Assembly: GCA_932521025.1 (NCBI GenBank)
Contig: OW051472.1
Span: 248,001 to 312,000, forward strand
Source of the DNA: Oscheius onirici
Lineage: Eukaryota; Nematoda; Chromadorea; Rhabditida; Rhabditidae
Direction: 5' to 3'
DNA length: 64,000 nt
The position numbers and the translations under genes are program-made. Shown one piece after another: positions 10,887-22,456 of the stretch (position 1 is its first letter; each line of letters starts with the position of its first letter). The notes under the pieces are model-generated. The model saw nothing but the letters and a program-made list of their open reading frames with translations, searched no databases and had not been told where the DNA came from.

Positions 10887-11964
10887 ATGCGTCTCTTCTT
10901 TCTCTTTATCAATGCTGGTCAGTTTTGTTCTTCCACTGTAAACTACAGTGCCCTTACAGTCTCCTGCCAATTCCACATCAATAACTTAATAATCTCGACA
11001 CCTTCTCCACCCTACGGGGAAAATACTGATCAAGAGCGAACAGATACCGTATACGATGAGAATGCCAACTCTTTTCCTGATCTCATAACTGGAAAACTGT
11101 CAAAAGAAGATGTGGAAGTATGATTCTTTTCCTTACTTTTTTGAGTTTATTCTGACTGTAAAGTTTACTGATCTTTCAGGAATTCTTCGAAAAGGACCGT
11201 CTAAAGAAGGCCAAAAAGTTTGAGAACACATCTTTCATTCAAGCTCCAATGTACACGACGAATCACGAGGTTCAAGAGAATGATCCAATCGAAAATGAAA
11301 TTGCCGAAATGGTTCCAAGAGCCAAGGGATTCTTTGAGAATAGTGGAATCCAATTGGCTCCAAACAAGGCCATCATTAGTCCTATTGGTCCGGAGACGGA
11401 GATCACTATGACTAGGTCGACTTTGGCTGACGCAACTGCTCCGGATATGCAGACGAGAGGCGTTGAGGTGAGGGACTGAGGGACAGAGAGACAGAGGGAC
11501 AGACGACAGAGGGACAGAGACAGAGACAGAGACACAGTAATAGTTCAGATGCAAACTCTCCCTCTTCCCGAAACCAATGATGTCGAAGAGTCTCCTTCGA
11601 CCTCTTCTCCACCTTTTCGTCATCCTGCCTACCAGAAGCTGGCATTGGAAAGTGCTGTAGACATGACAGTCATCCCAAAAATGCACCATGACGTTCAGAA
11701 ACTGATCAAAGAGGTGGCTGATCTAAAGGTCAGTGGATTTGTTATGCTATAAACTAAGTAGACAAGTTACAGAAACTTGTCTACAAACTCCTTCATTTGC
11801 ATGAAAAGGACCGAATGAAAGTCATCAAAAGAAAGAGGAACAGTAGAAGAGTCACAGGAACATCAGCTGTTTTTCCTGACCGCTTGACAGCTTCCCAATC
11901 AGACCATTTCATTCACACCTTCGACGAGAAGCATCGGAAAGAGGGATTAGCAGATACTTTTTAA
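10887..11964 (+). CDS. Uncharacterised 282-aa protein
   Basis: Five exons, 10887-10917, 10960-11117, 11180-11467, 11549-11728 and 11773-11964, join in phase to give 282 aa. The N-terminus MRLFFLFINAVSC is hydrophobic and may be a short signal peptide. The rest is polar and charged, with KKAKKFENTSF, an acidic middle, a Ser/Pro-rich segment, the helix-prone stretch MHHDVQKLIKEVADLK, and a basic MKVIKRKRNSRR patch near the C-terminus. I recognise no domain. Five compatible splice junctions and an open frame make it a real gene. Intron 3 is almost pure GACAGAG-type repeat. The spacing to the F-box pseudogene downstream is about 160 bp. Confidence 0.65.
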
Positions 11965-12123
11965 TTGTTTGCACATTCAAATAAAAAAAAAGATTATTTA
12001 AACATGTTTTTGAAATAATAATTATAAAAACTTTTACAAACTTAATTATATTTTCGAAAGTTTCCCATAGTTTTCTTTGAATCGTCTAGTCGGCTAGCTG
12101 GTAGCTGCAGATGGACGACGCAG

Positions 12124-15100
12124 TTGGTAGGTTCTACTGGAAAATACTGCCTCAACTCCATTCTCTCAGGCAAAACTGTCAGGACGAGGGAGAGAGCAGC
12201 GCCACACGACTGGGATGGAACGACACCAGTGAAAGCAAGCCTTATCCACAATCCATGTCTGGAAGCCCTCAGGACTCTGAAGATCATGCAGAAGATTCTC
12301 AGCTACGCCGATCTTCAGACCATGGCTGTTCTGATGCAAGTCGACAAGAGACTTCACGAGATGGTAGCCAAGATTCCAAAAAATGTCAAGACGGAGCCTG
12401 GTGAAATGGAGGATCTTCCAAAAGTCAGCATCGAGATTATAAGTTTACTTTATCTTTTGCAGAGGAAAAATGACAGATAGTGGGACAAAGAGAGAAACTT
12501 TACATAAGGTCTGGTCAAAAAAAAGAGGGATGCCGTTTACAGAATTCCCTTCCTCGTGGGACCCATTAGCCAAGCCGCGCATTCAAACAACATTTTTTTC
12601 AATATTTTTCGATCAAACATTCCACCTTTGCATCGCTTTTTTCTTGTTTTTATGCATGTTTTTGCTGTCATTTTTTCTTTGGGTTCCTAAATAACAGTCA
12701 GAAGAAAATATGGAGCCAAAAATAAAACCTCCTCGTGGTCGGATTACAAAATTACTGCAAACCTATTATTGATGATGTACATTCCAATATTCAAATATAC
12801 TATGCAAAAAAAAGACAAGAAAAGATACATGAAACGATAAAAGATCGATGTAAAACATTTGATCGAAAAATATTGAGAAAAATGCTGTTTGAATGCGCGG
12901 GTTGGCCAATGGGTCCCGCGGGGCAAGGAATTCTCAAACTACGGTATCCCTCTTTTTTTTCAGTGGAGAAAGAAAAACAGCCTGAACCGTCTGGTGCTCA
13001 GGATCTCGATTATCAAGTACAATTTCGTCTTTGACAAATTGTTAATTGACTTATATGAAATCAGCGAGGAGACGGTCGAATTCGCCAAGAACCTGCATCA
13101 GCTGAAGATGATTTCCAATAACGTCACACTCAGCCTGGTCAACGAAGACTTGGATACCTTCCAAGATCGCCTGTACCAATACATGGTTCGTCTCCAGCCA
13201 TCGGAAGTCGTCATCGAGGAACAAAAGCTCCTTCCTCATGAGCGCTACAAGGATCTTCTCAAGGCTTGTGACAAAGTCACAGTTCCATATGGTTTAAGGG
13301 GTGTACAGCAGCAACAAGTGGGATTTTTACAAGGAGCTGCCGAATCTGGCAATCACTAGATTTTTTTCCTTTGATAGTATGGAATACCTGAAAAACTGGC
13401 TGGGGATGACGGAACCGGAATTGACGGCTATGGGTCAAACAAGACACGAATACCACTCGTGGTATGAAAAATTTCCAGAGCAGCTGACGGAAAAGTGGAC
13501 TCTTCCACGAGGATACAAGAAGATCGTAATAAGTCAGACAAGACAAGGAAACGGTCGTACTATCATCACAGTTGAACTGTCCTCCGTCACTTCAGCCCTT
13601 CTCCCGACCACCGTGGCTTCAGCTGAGAGAAATTCCGATGTGCTGCCAAAGACCGAGTCATTGCTGGATCTGTCGGGACAGAAGGACAGTGCTTTCGAGA
13701 AGTTTGCTGACGGCGCGGAACTGCTGTCTGACGTCTTCATGGATTGCGCCAAGAACAAGACCAAATGTACAGTCATCGAGGACAACTCCGAAGTGGACGG
13801 CCCTAGTAACTGTTGCTCTTTGACTACCATGTGCTCCCTGATGACGAGGATTGTCAAGGCTTCCTACAAGAATATGCTAGGAAGCCTGAAATTATCTTAC
13901 GACGATGTCGAGTCTCAATGTACAGCTGTGGGACTTTCGCCCGGTCTGACGGATCAGACAGTTTCTTCGAAACTATCCATCGTCACGGAAGAACAGATCA
14001 ACTGCACCATGGGACCTCTGCCTCGCGACGAATCTGAACAAATCGACAACTGTGCTGAATCTACAGACGGATTGACAGTGATGGATCAGAAAACCAGGTC
14101 TCTTGGTCTGGAGGCCCTGACCACGCCGAGGATTCTGAAGAGTCTTTTGAAAAAGTTGGACCTGGTGACTACTGGAAGGCTGATGCGCACCAACAAGGAA
14201 GTCTTCGAAACTGTCTTGTGTGCCCCAAAGCTCATTAGATGCGGACGTTTTGGTCGGTACAGTCGTCATGGTCGCTACGGAGCTATCGTCCTCAGAAAGA
14301 ACAGCGTAGGTTTTCAAAAAGAGAAGATTGTTTTTGGTTCGTTTTAGCCCATTCTTACGACAGATTTTCAGGGTGAATTCGTGGTGTCGCTGGTAAAAGA
14401 AGATAGACGGGAGCCCGTCCAAATTGCCATCAAGGAGCTCCTCAAGTACAATTGGAAGCTCAGCAAGATCTGAATTGCTTTCTACAATGGATGGAAGGAC
14501 GACGTGTTCATATACTTGAATGATCTGCCATTGTTCAAGCAGATTGGCCTCCAAATTGGCTTCGAAGTCAAAGCGTCCTGGCTGAAGCACTACAAACCCG
14601 GAATCATCGACTACATCAAGTTGGCCGAGCCGTTGGATATGCTGATTTGGAAAGAAGGAAATTGAACCCAAGTATAGGAAGCCTTTCAGCGATATTCCAA
14701 ACATCGTCTACAATTGTGCATGTGAAGAAGAAAGTCTTTCCTGGTGTCATCCGGACAACTACCTCAAGGAGATGAAAAATCTGTACGTTTTTCCTCTCAC
14801 GAAGGAAAAAGTCGACTCCCTGATCAAGATGTGGATTCAAGCTTCCGAGGAGGATATTCGACATCTTCCTGACGTAAAACATGCCTACCAGTTCAAGTTT
14901 CCGGACAGGAATCAAGTTCCCTCCTTTGATGACATCTTTCACAATTGCCTTTTTTGTGAGCCGGGATTCCAATGGAACAGAGGTTAGTTAAAAAGGAGAG
15001 AGAGAAAAGTAGGATACTGATAAATTGAAAAGGAGCAAAGACAGACAGACTGGGATACTGAGAGACTGAACATCAAGAGGTCTGCGAGACTGAAACTTAG

Positions 15101-15730
15101 AGGCAAGAGGGAAAATAGACTCAGAGACCGGAATGCTGAGAGATTGAGGGACATAGAGAGAAAGCATTGATTTCGTTACAGAAAAGCAGCAATGGTCACT
15201 TCCGCGGGGAGCAAAAATACTTCACTTCAAGTTCCTTGTTCAGCCATCCCTTGATTTCAAGTCAACTGGAAGTGGACTTTTCACATGCTGATGATGCCAA
15301 GTGTCGAAGCCGTGGTCGAGACGACGAGATTCGTCAAGAAAATTCTCAGAGGATGGGAAAGGTGGCCGCCCGCTCATGTTAATCTCGTCAGTCACAAATA
15401 TACGGTTCGCCACCTCATCGAAGACGACGGATTTGAAGTGCTGCACGTTCGTCCGGAATTCAAGATGGTGCGTCCTGTGCTCAGCAGAAACAACAGCGAC
15501 TTTGTGACAGGTTTGTTTAGAACAAACTTTTTTAGATGAGATATATAGACAGGGACAGAGAGACAGAGACTTCTCCACATAACAGTATTTTTTGTTTAGA
15601 TGACCATGTTTCGAGCTGGACCGTTACGAGAGGTTCGAGGAGGATTCAAGTCAAGCATTGGTGTGAGGATCGTGAAGACTGGCAGTTGGAAAGCCTTAGA
15701 AGAATCTTCGTGATTACGAGCATCGAATAG
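12124..15730 (+). pseudogene. Decayed double F-box gene, FBXA-like
   Basis: Coding-like segments with good splice sites run 12124-12423, 12964-14305, 14372-14982, 15182-15510 and 15600-15730. Two F-box-like helices are seen: ALRTLKIMQKILSYADLQTM early, and RILKSLLKKLDLVTTGRLM near 14130. Each is followed by a C-terminal block; both blocks carry a W(T/S)LPRG motif (near 13495 and 15200). This suggests an internal duplication of a whole F-box unit. The layout resembles nematode FBXA-type proteins. Breaks are a +1 shift in a GGGG run at 13298-13301, an in-frame TGA at 14471, a +1 shift near 14659, and another near 15251. Between the lesions the frames stay open for hundreds of bases, so decay is recent, or some breaks are sequence errors. 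Confidence 0.6.
12536..12945. mobile_element. MITE in intron 1 of the F-box pseudogene
   Basis: The left end (12536-12612) and right end (12860-12945) are inverted copies sharing GCGCATTCAAAC, CAATATTTTTCGATC and TGGGACCCATTAGCC-like blocks. It has an A/T-rich non-coding interior. A related GCGCATTCAAAC block occurs at about 59610 in an ATPase intron. Confidence 0.6.
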
Positions 15731-15985
15731 AAGAAATGTTTTTTTGGGCAATGAATGTGTCTTATTGAAAACCTGTTTCTTCACCTTCTGACCTCTTCTC
15801 AGTTCTTTTCAATCGCAGAGGGCAAAAGACTGAGAAACAGAGACAGTGACTGTATGATCTCTTTTAATTTTTATACACATTTTTTTTTATCAAACATGAG
15901 GAACAGAGGAACTTGTTCTGGCTGTTCACATTTACAAAAACAGTAGTTACTAAATACAGAGACCATGAAATAAATCTGCTCGAGA

Positions 15986-17449
15986 TCAAAAAAGGCATCG
16001 TCGTCCCGTCTCCAAATTCTTCTTCTCCTCGAGATCAATCAACGGCCTTTGGTCAGCTTTCAACAGCTCCTCATTGGCCAAAGTTACCAACTCCTTCCAT
16101 CTATTTTCTACATTTGCACGACTGGACGAAGCTGCTGCTCGTTCAGTCGTCCAGACCTTTCGGTAGGCTGGGAGATTAGGTCTACTGGATATCCATTCAC
16201 AAATCTGGAGAGGATTTGTTGTGGGTTTTTGGGGGACAGTACCTGGATGGGATGGTTCGTTGCGTCTACTAGTCCATGAGCAAAGTGTTCCGGGTCGAAT
16301 TGGTGCGGATTGACAGCGGACTTTCTTGGGATCAGCCTTGAAACATCATTGTTAAACGGCATCTTGGTCAATTTTTTATTGCCGAACTTTGGAATGAGCT
16401 GGACTTTATCAAAAATTTCCTTTGGGTATGAGCAGTGCGCACCGTGACACTCACACAGTATCTCCAGGTGGGTCTAGTTCAGTTCAGACCAGAGACACTC
16501 AGTGTTCCGAACACAAACTTGTCCTTCAATCCGCTTCTTAAACTTTCCTATAATAGTCAGTCTGAGAAGACTCCTACAGTATCTTCAGGTGTTTAGAGGT
16601 GTTGCTCACAATCAGAGAGTCTTTCCATCGGAGCTGTCTAACTGTGAACTCAATTGGCATGGAAAGCCATTCGAACTTCTCGAAGCGCACCAACTCGCAC
16701 AGTTTATAGAGTTCGTATTGGCCAGTTACTTGGCTCGATAGTCTCTATTTTTACGAATTAGTCTCTATTTTTTTACGAATTAGTCTCTATTTTTTTCTCA
16801 TAGTCTCTATTTTTACGAATTGGTGTGCATTTGCGAGGAAAAAAATGAGTTTCCGCCCCTTTTGGTGAGATAACTTGTGACACTTACAATGCAGAAGTCT
16901 CAATCTATTTACTTACAACTTTTTTTTAATATTTTTAACCAAACGGAGTCAGACTCACCAAGTTAGAGCTGCAAACATGTCCATCATCGGACTGACAACC
17001 AGTCCTCTGACCTGTCCGAAATACTTGAGACCATCCTCCTTGTCCGTAACAGCCACAACATCTCCAGTCTTGTAGGTTATGTCCTAATTTCATGTTGCTT
17101 TTTCTTAGAAAATACTCCAACTCACGTTATATCGAACCTGCTCCACGAATCTGACAGAAGCTCGTCCTTTTGGAGCCTTCGTGGGACAGTTTGCTTTGAA
17201 GATAATGTTCCTCCTGTTGGCGTATCGTTCGTAGATTTCTTCCAGCTTACTTCTGAAAAGGATTTATCTTTCTTCTTTCTAAACTGGACCCACCCATCAG
17301 AATTAACGGAAACTCCTCTCTTGGCTGACGTTCTGGCCGAGGTTCGGCGCTGTAGAATTCGGCCGGCCTGGGCAGCTCCACGACCAGCTTTTGCTCCAAA
17401 TTTGCCGGGTTTCCTGCCGCGACGTTCAATGTAATACTCGCCGTTTTCA
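15986..17449 (-). CDS. GATAD1-like nuclear protein (5' end unresolved)
   Basis: Exons 17294-17449, 17126-17252, 16959-17083, 16243-16336 and 15986-16204 join in phase. The diagnostic block is YKTGDVVAVTD, then YFGQVRGLVV, ALTWLIP and FDPEHFAHG. It matches the conserved C-terminal domain of GATA zinc finger domain-containing protein 1, a reader-associated chromatin protein found with HDAC/SIN3 complexes. Upstream is a basic Gly/Arg/Ala segment (GRKPGKFGAKAGRG). The expected N-terminal GATA finger (C-x2-C...C-x2-C) was not found; an exon upstream of 17449 is required by phase. About 70 extra residues follow the usual C-terminus. Confidence 0.7.
16739..16826. repeat. Short tandem repeat, TAGTCTCTATTTTTACGAAT units
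   Basis: Four imperfect units of about 21-26 bp, each beginning TAGTCTCTATTTTT, lie in the large intron of the GATAD1-like gene. Confidence 0.7.
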
Positions 17450-18161
17450 CTGGAAGTTTGCTCTTCAGTTATAGATTTTGTAGACTGAATCTCTAGCGCA
17501 ATAATTTCAAAGACTTCCTAGACAAATTCAACAGAGAATCTGTTGCCCATTTCTTCCTTAATCTTCTTCACCAACTTTCGTGTCTTCTTCTAAATTTTGC
17601 GACGTGACCTTCGCGAATTCACTGAATGACAAAGCAAATGAAACTCATGAGAAGTTACTGCGCGGCACTTTCCAGCGTGGCCCAGTGAATAAGAGAACAT
17701 ACTTCGAATCTTAAAAAAGTGTCCAGTTTTTTGCTCTTTTAGGTAACACAAATGAATTTTGCTGGAAAGCATCAGTTTTCACTCTGTCCGATTTTATATG
17801 CTTGTTAGATTCTCAGATTGCAAGGCAGTCTTATTCCTAAACATATTTCTCTGATAAATTTCAGCTTACTTCACTTTAACCTTTCCTTCAGCTGTCCTTC
17901 TCCCTCCTCCTCTCATTTTCACAGAGATCTGAGCCTTTTTTTTATTGTTCTCGTTGACTGCAGTATTCAAGGCCTTCTGACCTCCTCAAAATATAGCCAA
18001 AAAAACTAGTTTTGCTCATAATCGTTTCATATTTCTCTTGAATTCGAATATTTTACATGAAAAGATCAAGGCACTGGAAAGAAAGTGAGGGTTTGGGACA
18101 ATTTGACCGGTAATGAGTAGGAAAAATAAAATATACAAAACGAGTAAGACAATATGGATTT
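17450..18161. other. Region between the GATAD1-like and Deltex genes
   Basis: This should hold the unresolved 5' exon(s) of the GATAD1-like gene. A lysine-rich frame (KKTRKLVKKIKEEM) is visible at about 17510-17590 on the minus strand but ends in a stop before a usable splice site. Nothing else was recognised. Confidence 0.35.
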
Positions 18162-20624
18162 CTAAAATAAGGAAGACATCTCGGAAATGTCCATTTCGGC
18201 GTCTTCTTCGGACAGCAAATCTTCAGTAATTCCCGCTTCTTCGAGCTCGGCGCGAACGCGGACAAAGTAGGTATCGTCGGGGTAGCCAAATCTGAAAATG
18301 GGAGTTTTATAAGCCTGGAGTATTTAAAGTAATACTAATTATTTCGTGGACGAAAAAACTAGGGCAAAACTCGAGCTCGTGACGTTCTCCATTCAAATTT
18401 CGACTAGTAGTTCTATCAAATCGCGCATTCATCCGTTTTCCTTATCAATTTCTCTGATTTTCTATGCATAACTTCCGGAGCGTGAACACAGCCGAAAATA
18501 TAACAAAATCTATGACATATATGCCCTTTGCAGCTGACTGAAACCCAGTAAATTAAACATAAAAAACGAACCGATGAGGCCCACCATCCGGACTGGTCTT
18601 ATGATGAATGCTGTTCCACGTGACGACGTTCTTGGCTCCCGTCGTGACGGAATCTCCGACCGTGAAGATGAGACGACATTCGAAGGCCTTTTTCAGCAGA
18701 CGCAGAATCTTTCTTCCTTCCTCACTGTCAGGCAGGAAGGCAACACGACGTGTTCCGCGGAAGGGGACTCCGGGACGGAGATGCGTCTCGTCCTGAACGC
18801 CTCCCGGAATCGAGTAGTCGATGCAGAGAGCGTGGCTGGAAACTTCTTCGTGACCTTCGAGCTTGAGATTTGCCATTCGGCCGATGCGCATCGTCGATCC
18901 GTGTGGCTGATTTCCGCATGGGACGGCAAAGTACTTTCGGCAGACGGGACAGCATTTGCGCGTCTGACAGCCTTTCAGGTAGTTCTGAAAACTGCACTTT
19001 TGACAAACATTTGAGTAGAATTTGGCACTGTTACCACCATAAGTTAAAAGTTTTGATAAAGGGCTTTTTGGAACATGGGGGCCGAAACTTTTGGGCGAAG
19101 AAGCAGTTTTTTGGCATGGTCGGCACAAACAGACCAAAGATCAGGCCAAACTGGCCCCAGAGTTGTCGTAAAAAACATTTCTCTAGCGTTTTTTTAGGGC
19201 AAACCCCCCTTTTCGTTCAAGGAGAATAATCAAAAAAGTATGATCAAAATTCCCACCTTGAAACAGTCGAAATGGAACTGATGACCGCATTTTAGAGCTA
19301 CAACCTCGGTCAATTCTTCTTCCTCCGAGTCCTTGAGCGGACAGAGACACACGACACAGTTGTCTCCGGACATGGACTCCGGGCTGACAGTCTCCGTGAG
19401 ACGACGAGCCTCGTAGTCGACGAGAATATCTCCGCTGACGAAGACAAGCTTCTCTTTGAGTTCTTTCTTGTACGAATGCTCATCGACGAATTCGCGAAGA
19501 CGACTGATGAATCCCTCGACGACTTGAAGCTGAACGTCGAGAATGGCGATAGACTGAAAACGGTCAATTACAGAAAGAACCAGCGATCGTTTCTGTATCT
19601 TTAAAAATCTTGACAGCGACGGTTATGAAATAAAAGCAGCTCTTACCTTGGGAGACTCGTTTTCCTCATCAAAAGCCGCCAGAGCCTCCATGAACGATTT
19701 CGCCGACGTCTTGGCAGAAATTCCCAGCTGTCCGCATCCGAGACCGACAATCGCGATACTTTCCAGGCCCTTTCCTGCTGCTTCCCTCAAAATGTTGGCG
19801 TAGGCGCTGGCCAGCGTCGGCTCGAAGGGACTGACCACAAACATGACTGTCTTCCAGCCGTTTGTCTAAAGTTTTTCAAAATATAAAAGGCCAGCTAAAA
19901 AAAGACCTACATTTTCTGTATTAAGATCGACGGCTACGACTTCTCCGCTCGTGTAATGCTTGGACTTTTTGATACGAGCCAGCTCATTTTTGACGTTGGA
20001 TCCGGGCAGCTTCGCGAGGACCTTCTTCGGAAGAGCTGCATTGAGGGAAAGCGATTCGTTCACTGTGAAGGCGATAGCGTCGCAGTGTTCCGTCAGAACG
20101 GAGCCCTAAAATCGAGTTTGGAAATGAGAGCTACTGGAAAACGTGGCGGCATCAGACTCTTGTCTCTCTTAACCTTCACGCCCTCTGGGGTAGTTTACTG
20201 CGCCAAGTAGCATAAGTTTTAGAAACGTAGCCAAAATCTGGCCATTGGAACAAGTTTTGGCGCAAGGTTTGCTGGCCATGCTGAAGTCAATAAGGCGGCG
20301 AAATTTGTCAAAAAAAAAACAAAAACCAACCATTCTGATATCTACGTTGACGGAGCTTCCGTTTTTGCTGTAGTAGATAAAGTTTGAGAGGCTCTGCGTC
20401 GGTCCGGCTGCAACTTGAACAGTCGTCGGATGATGTGGAGCCATGGATGGAGGCTGGGCTTGCTGAGAAGCCAGAATGGCGGCAGTTCGAAGATTTGCGG
20501 CGTTCAGAAGTTGCTGGGTCTGTAGCTGCTTCTGGACTACAACTTGACGCTGTGCTCGGCGTGTTCGTCTCATTCGGTCCGCTTGGTACGCGAGACGACG
20601 AAAGGCAGCCTGCAAATTTCTCAT
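18162..20624 (-). CDS. Deltex-type E3 ubiquitin ligase with N-terminal macrodomain
   Basis: Six exons, 20331-20624, 19911-20105, 19647-19865, 19257-19553, 18572-18984 and 18162-18291, give 515 aa. Order: a basic/Gln-rich coiled N-terminus (aa 1-75), a macrodomain (about 85-265), a RING finger (302-355), and a Deltex C-terminal domain (about 355-500). Macro landmarks are VNVDI, HCDAI, TSGEVVAV, VMFVVSPFEP and SIAIVGLGCGQLGIS. The RING reads CVVC...KCGHQFHFDC...CCPVC. Deltex landmarks are GNQPHGSTM, YSIPGGVQ, VAFLPDSEEGRKILRLLKKA, LIFTVGDSVTTG and WNSIHHKTS. Deltex ligases move ubiquitin, including onto ADP-ribose; macrodomains bind ADP-ribose. The usual NAAN of macro loop 1 is replaced, so catalysis is doubtful, but loop 2 is kept. 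Confidence 0.88.
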
Positions 20625-21339
20625 TTTTGAAGGGACGATCAGCCTAGAGAAGAAAAAGCTCAAATTTTGCTCGTGAGCCTTCCATATGGGCTACTTACAT
20701 CAATATTGCGCACTCTTTTTCTTAGTATGTGTCTTACCCTACTGCACAAGAGATTGCCTGCACAGTTTTCAGTCTCCAAGGAGTATCTCTTTGCAACCTG
20801 ATACAAAACAAGGAAACGAAATCGCTCTAGGACTTAGAGAAATGATAGATCTTTGAGATTTTACAGTAAAACAGGTGAAGAAGTGCTCACAGCCGGTTTT
20901 CCTGCCTGTATGAAAGGTTGAACATTTCGAAACTGGCCTGTTTGCTTTCTAAAATTTCGAAATGCTCGGTGGAAATGTGCTGGACACGTTTCGTTTTGCG
21001 AATTTCGCGGCAATACATTTTTCTACACAAGTTGAAGAAATTTTATACGCAAAAAAAGTACGCAGCATTGGCAGCGGCTATAACATCTAAAAAAAATATC
21101 AAATAAAAACAATTTCCTAACCGATAAAACTCCTACAGCTGTGGCTCCGAGTGCCACGGGAAGAACAATCGTTTCAGCGTCATACAAGCTGGCCATGGCC
21201 GATAACAATGAGCTATTTTTGACTGGATATAGAAAGCGATGGGAGGGAGAAAACGCGCGCTATCGGTTGCTATTGGGAATGAGAGACGCGACCAGGACAG
21301 AGACGCAATTGTGAAATTCGTACGGCCTTCGTCTCATCA
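20625..21339. other. Deltex upstream region, small ORFs only
   Basis: A minus-strand ORF starting near 21193 (MASLYDAETIVLPVAL...) has a hydrophobic segment and a plausible donor, but its next exon stops at once. I do not support a gene here. Confidence 0.3.
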
Positions 21340-21828
21340 GCAGGTTTTTCTTCTTTCACAACTTTTCCATGCTATAAATAACAAAAAGAACTTACCCCTA
21401 GTTTGCGTCGACTCATCTTCGGCCTGCTTCTTTTTGACGGCCCCTGAAAATGAACAAATAGCATGTTTTTAGAGGAGACAGGTGAAATGGCTCGGCAGCT
21501 AGGAAACCGTGCAATTAAAATTCTTAAGTCTGGGAACATTTGCAGCACTCAAAAACGCGTTTCTCTTGTACAAGTTGAAAAAAGAGAGCAATTCAACGGG
21601 AAATGAACATTTTCTGAAGCAAAACGGGAAAAAAGGAAATGTCGGAAGACATGCAGCGAAAAATACTTTACTTATAATTTCGTCCAGTGTTTTTCTGTGT
21701 TTACGAGATTTATATGATTGCCGAGCTCCGGCAGCAAACAATTCGAGAAAAATGAACTTTCGTTCCACTGAGAATGGGAAATCAGGAATTCCGTAGGAAG
21801 CGACAAAAATACGGGCTAAATTCGTCAC
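21340..21828 (-). CDS. Possible small gene, unknown product
   Basis: A minus-strand exon (MTNLARIFVASYGIPDFPF...RKTLDEII) ends at a GT donor in phase 1. It can join to a short exon at about 21400-21446 (AVKKKQAEDESTQT) with matching phase, and then to a third at about 21370. The product would be about 80 aa, basic, with no recognised domain. This rests on splice phase alone. Confidence 0.3.
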
Positions 21829-22059
21829 TTTGGGGGAGAGAGAATCTAAAACATAGAGGAGTAGAAACTGCTCACATTTCAGTCTATCAAACTTGGCAGG
21901 AAACGGAAATAAAATCGTGGTAATGTTAACAAACTATGGAATTTTTAGACCAATTTTACAAATGATAAAGAGTGACAGCCGTCTTGCCGTCTCTGTCAGT
22001 TAAACAAAAGGTGGTTAAACAGACTCAGTAGAAAATTAGAAACATGACCGGATAGAAAC

Positions 22060-22320
22060 AGTAGAGGTAGAACTGAAGATCTGACACCCTTCCAGGAACA
22101 CAGACGAGAACAGGTTGACAAGTCAAGTACTTGTCGAGTTTACAAGTACTCAGAAATGTGACGCGAAATTGAAAAATTTGCTTCTCTTTGGAAGTAGTAT
22201 TGTTGCATGATTTTAGATGATTGTCATTGTTAACTGTACTGAAGTATTGTGCCGAATCAAGCCTCTCTGTCCCATTCCACTTTCATCAATTTTCTCGTAC
22301 CATGTTTCCGAATCTCGTGG
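22060..22320. repeat. Solo copy of the fold-back repeat family
   Basis: This is near-identical to 4960-5245. It includes GAAAAATTTGCTTCTC, TTGTTGCATGATTTTAGATG and GAATCAAGCCTCTCTGTCC, plus the palindromic AGTACTTGTC core found in the arms at 44433-45340. Confidence 0.7.
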
Positions 22321-22456
22321 CCATGGGCAAAAAACATCAGAAGAGAGTCCACGACAGACACCACTGCGTTTTAGATACAAATTAGATACAAGGGTCCTAG
22401 TGCATAAAGACCGGTCTTAACCTTTTTTTCCACTACTAAATGTTTTTTCGTGTCTA

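Noticed and set aside
13284-13300. A 17-bp intron to explain the frame change in the F-box gene
   Set aside because: Too short to splice and the wrong length to restore frame; a one-base indel in the GGGG run explains it better.
20918-21193. Tiny membrane-protein gene starting MASLYDAETIVL
   Set aside because: Its only plausible intron leads to a stop after two codons; evidence too weak for a feature.
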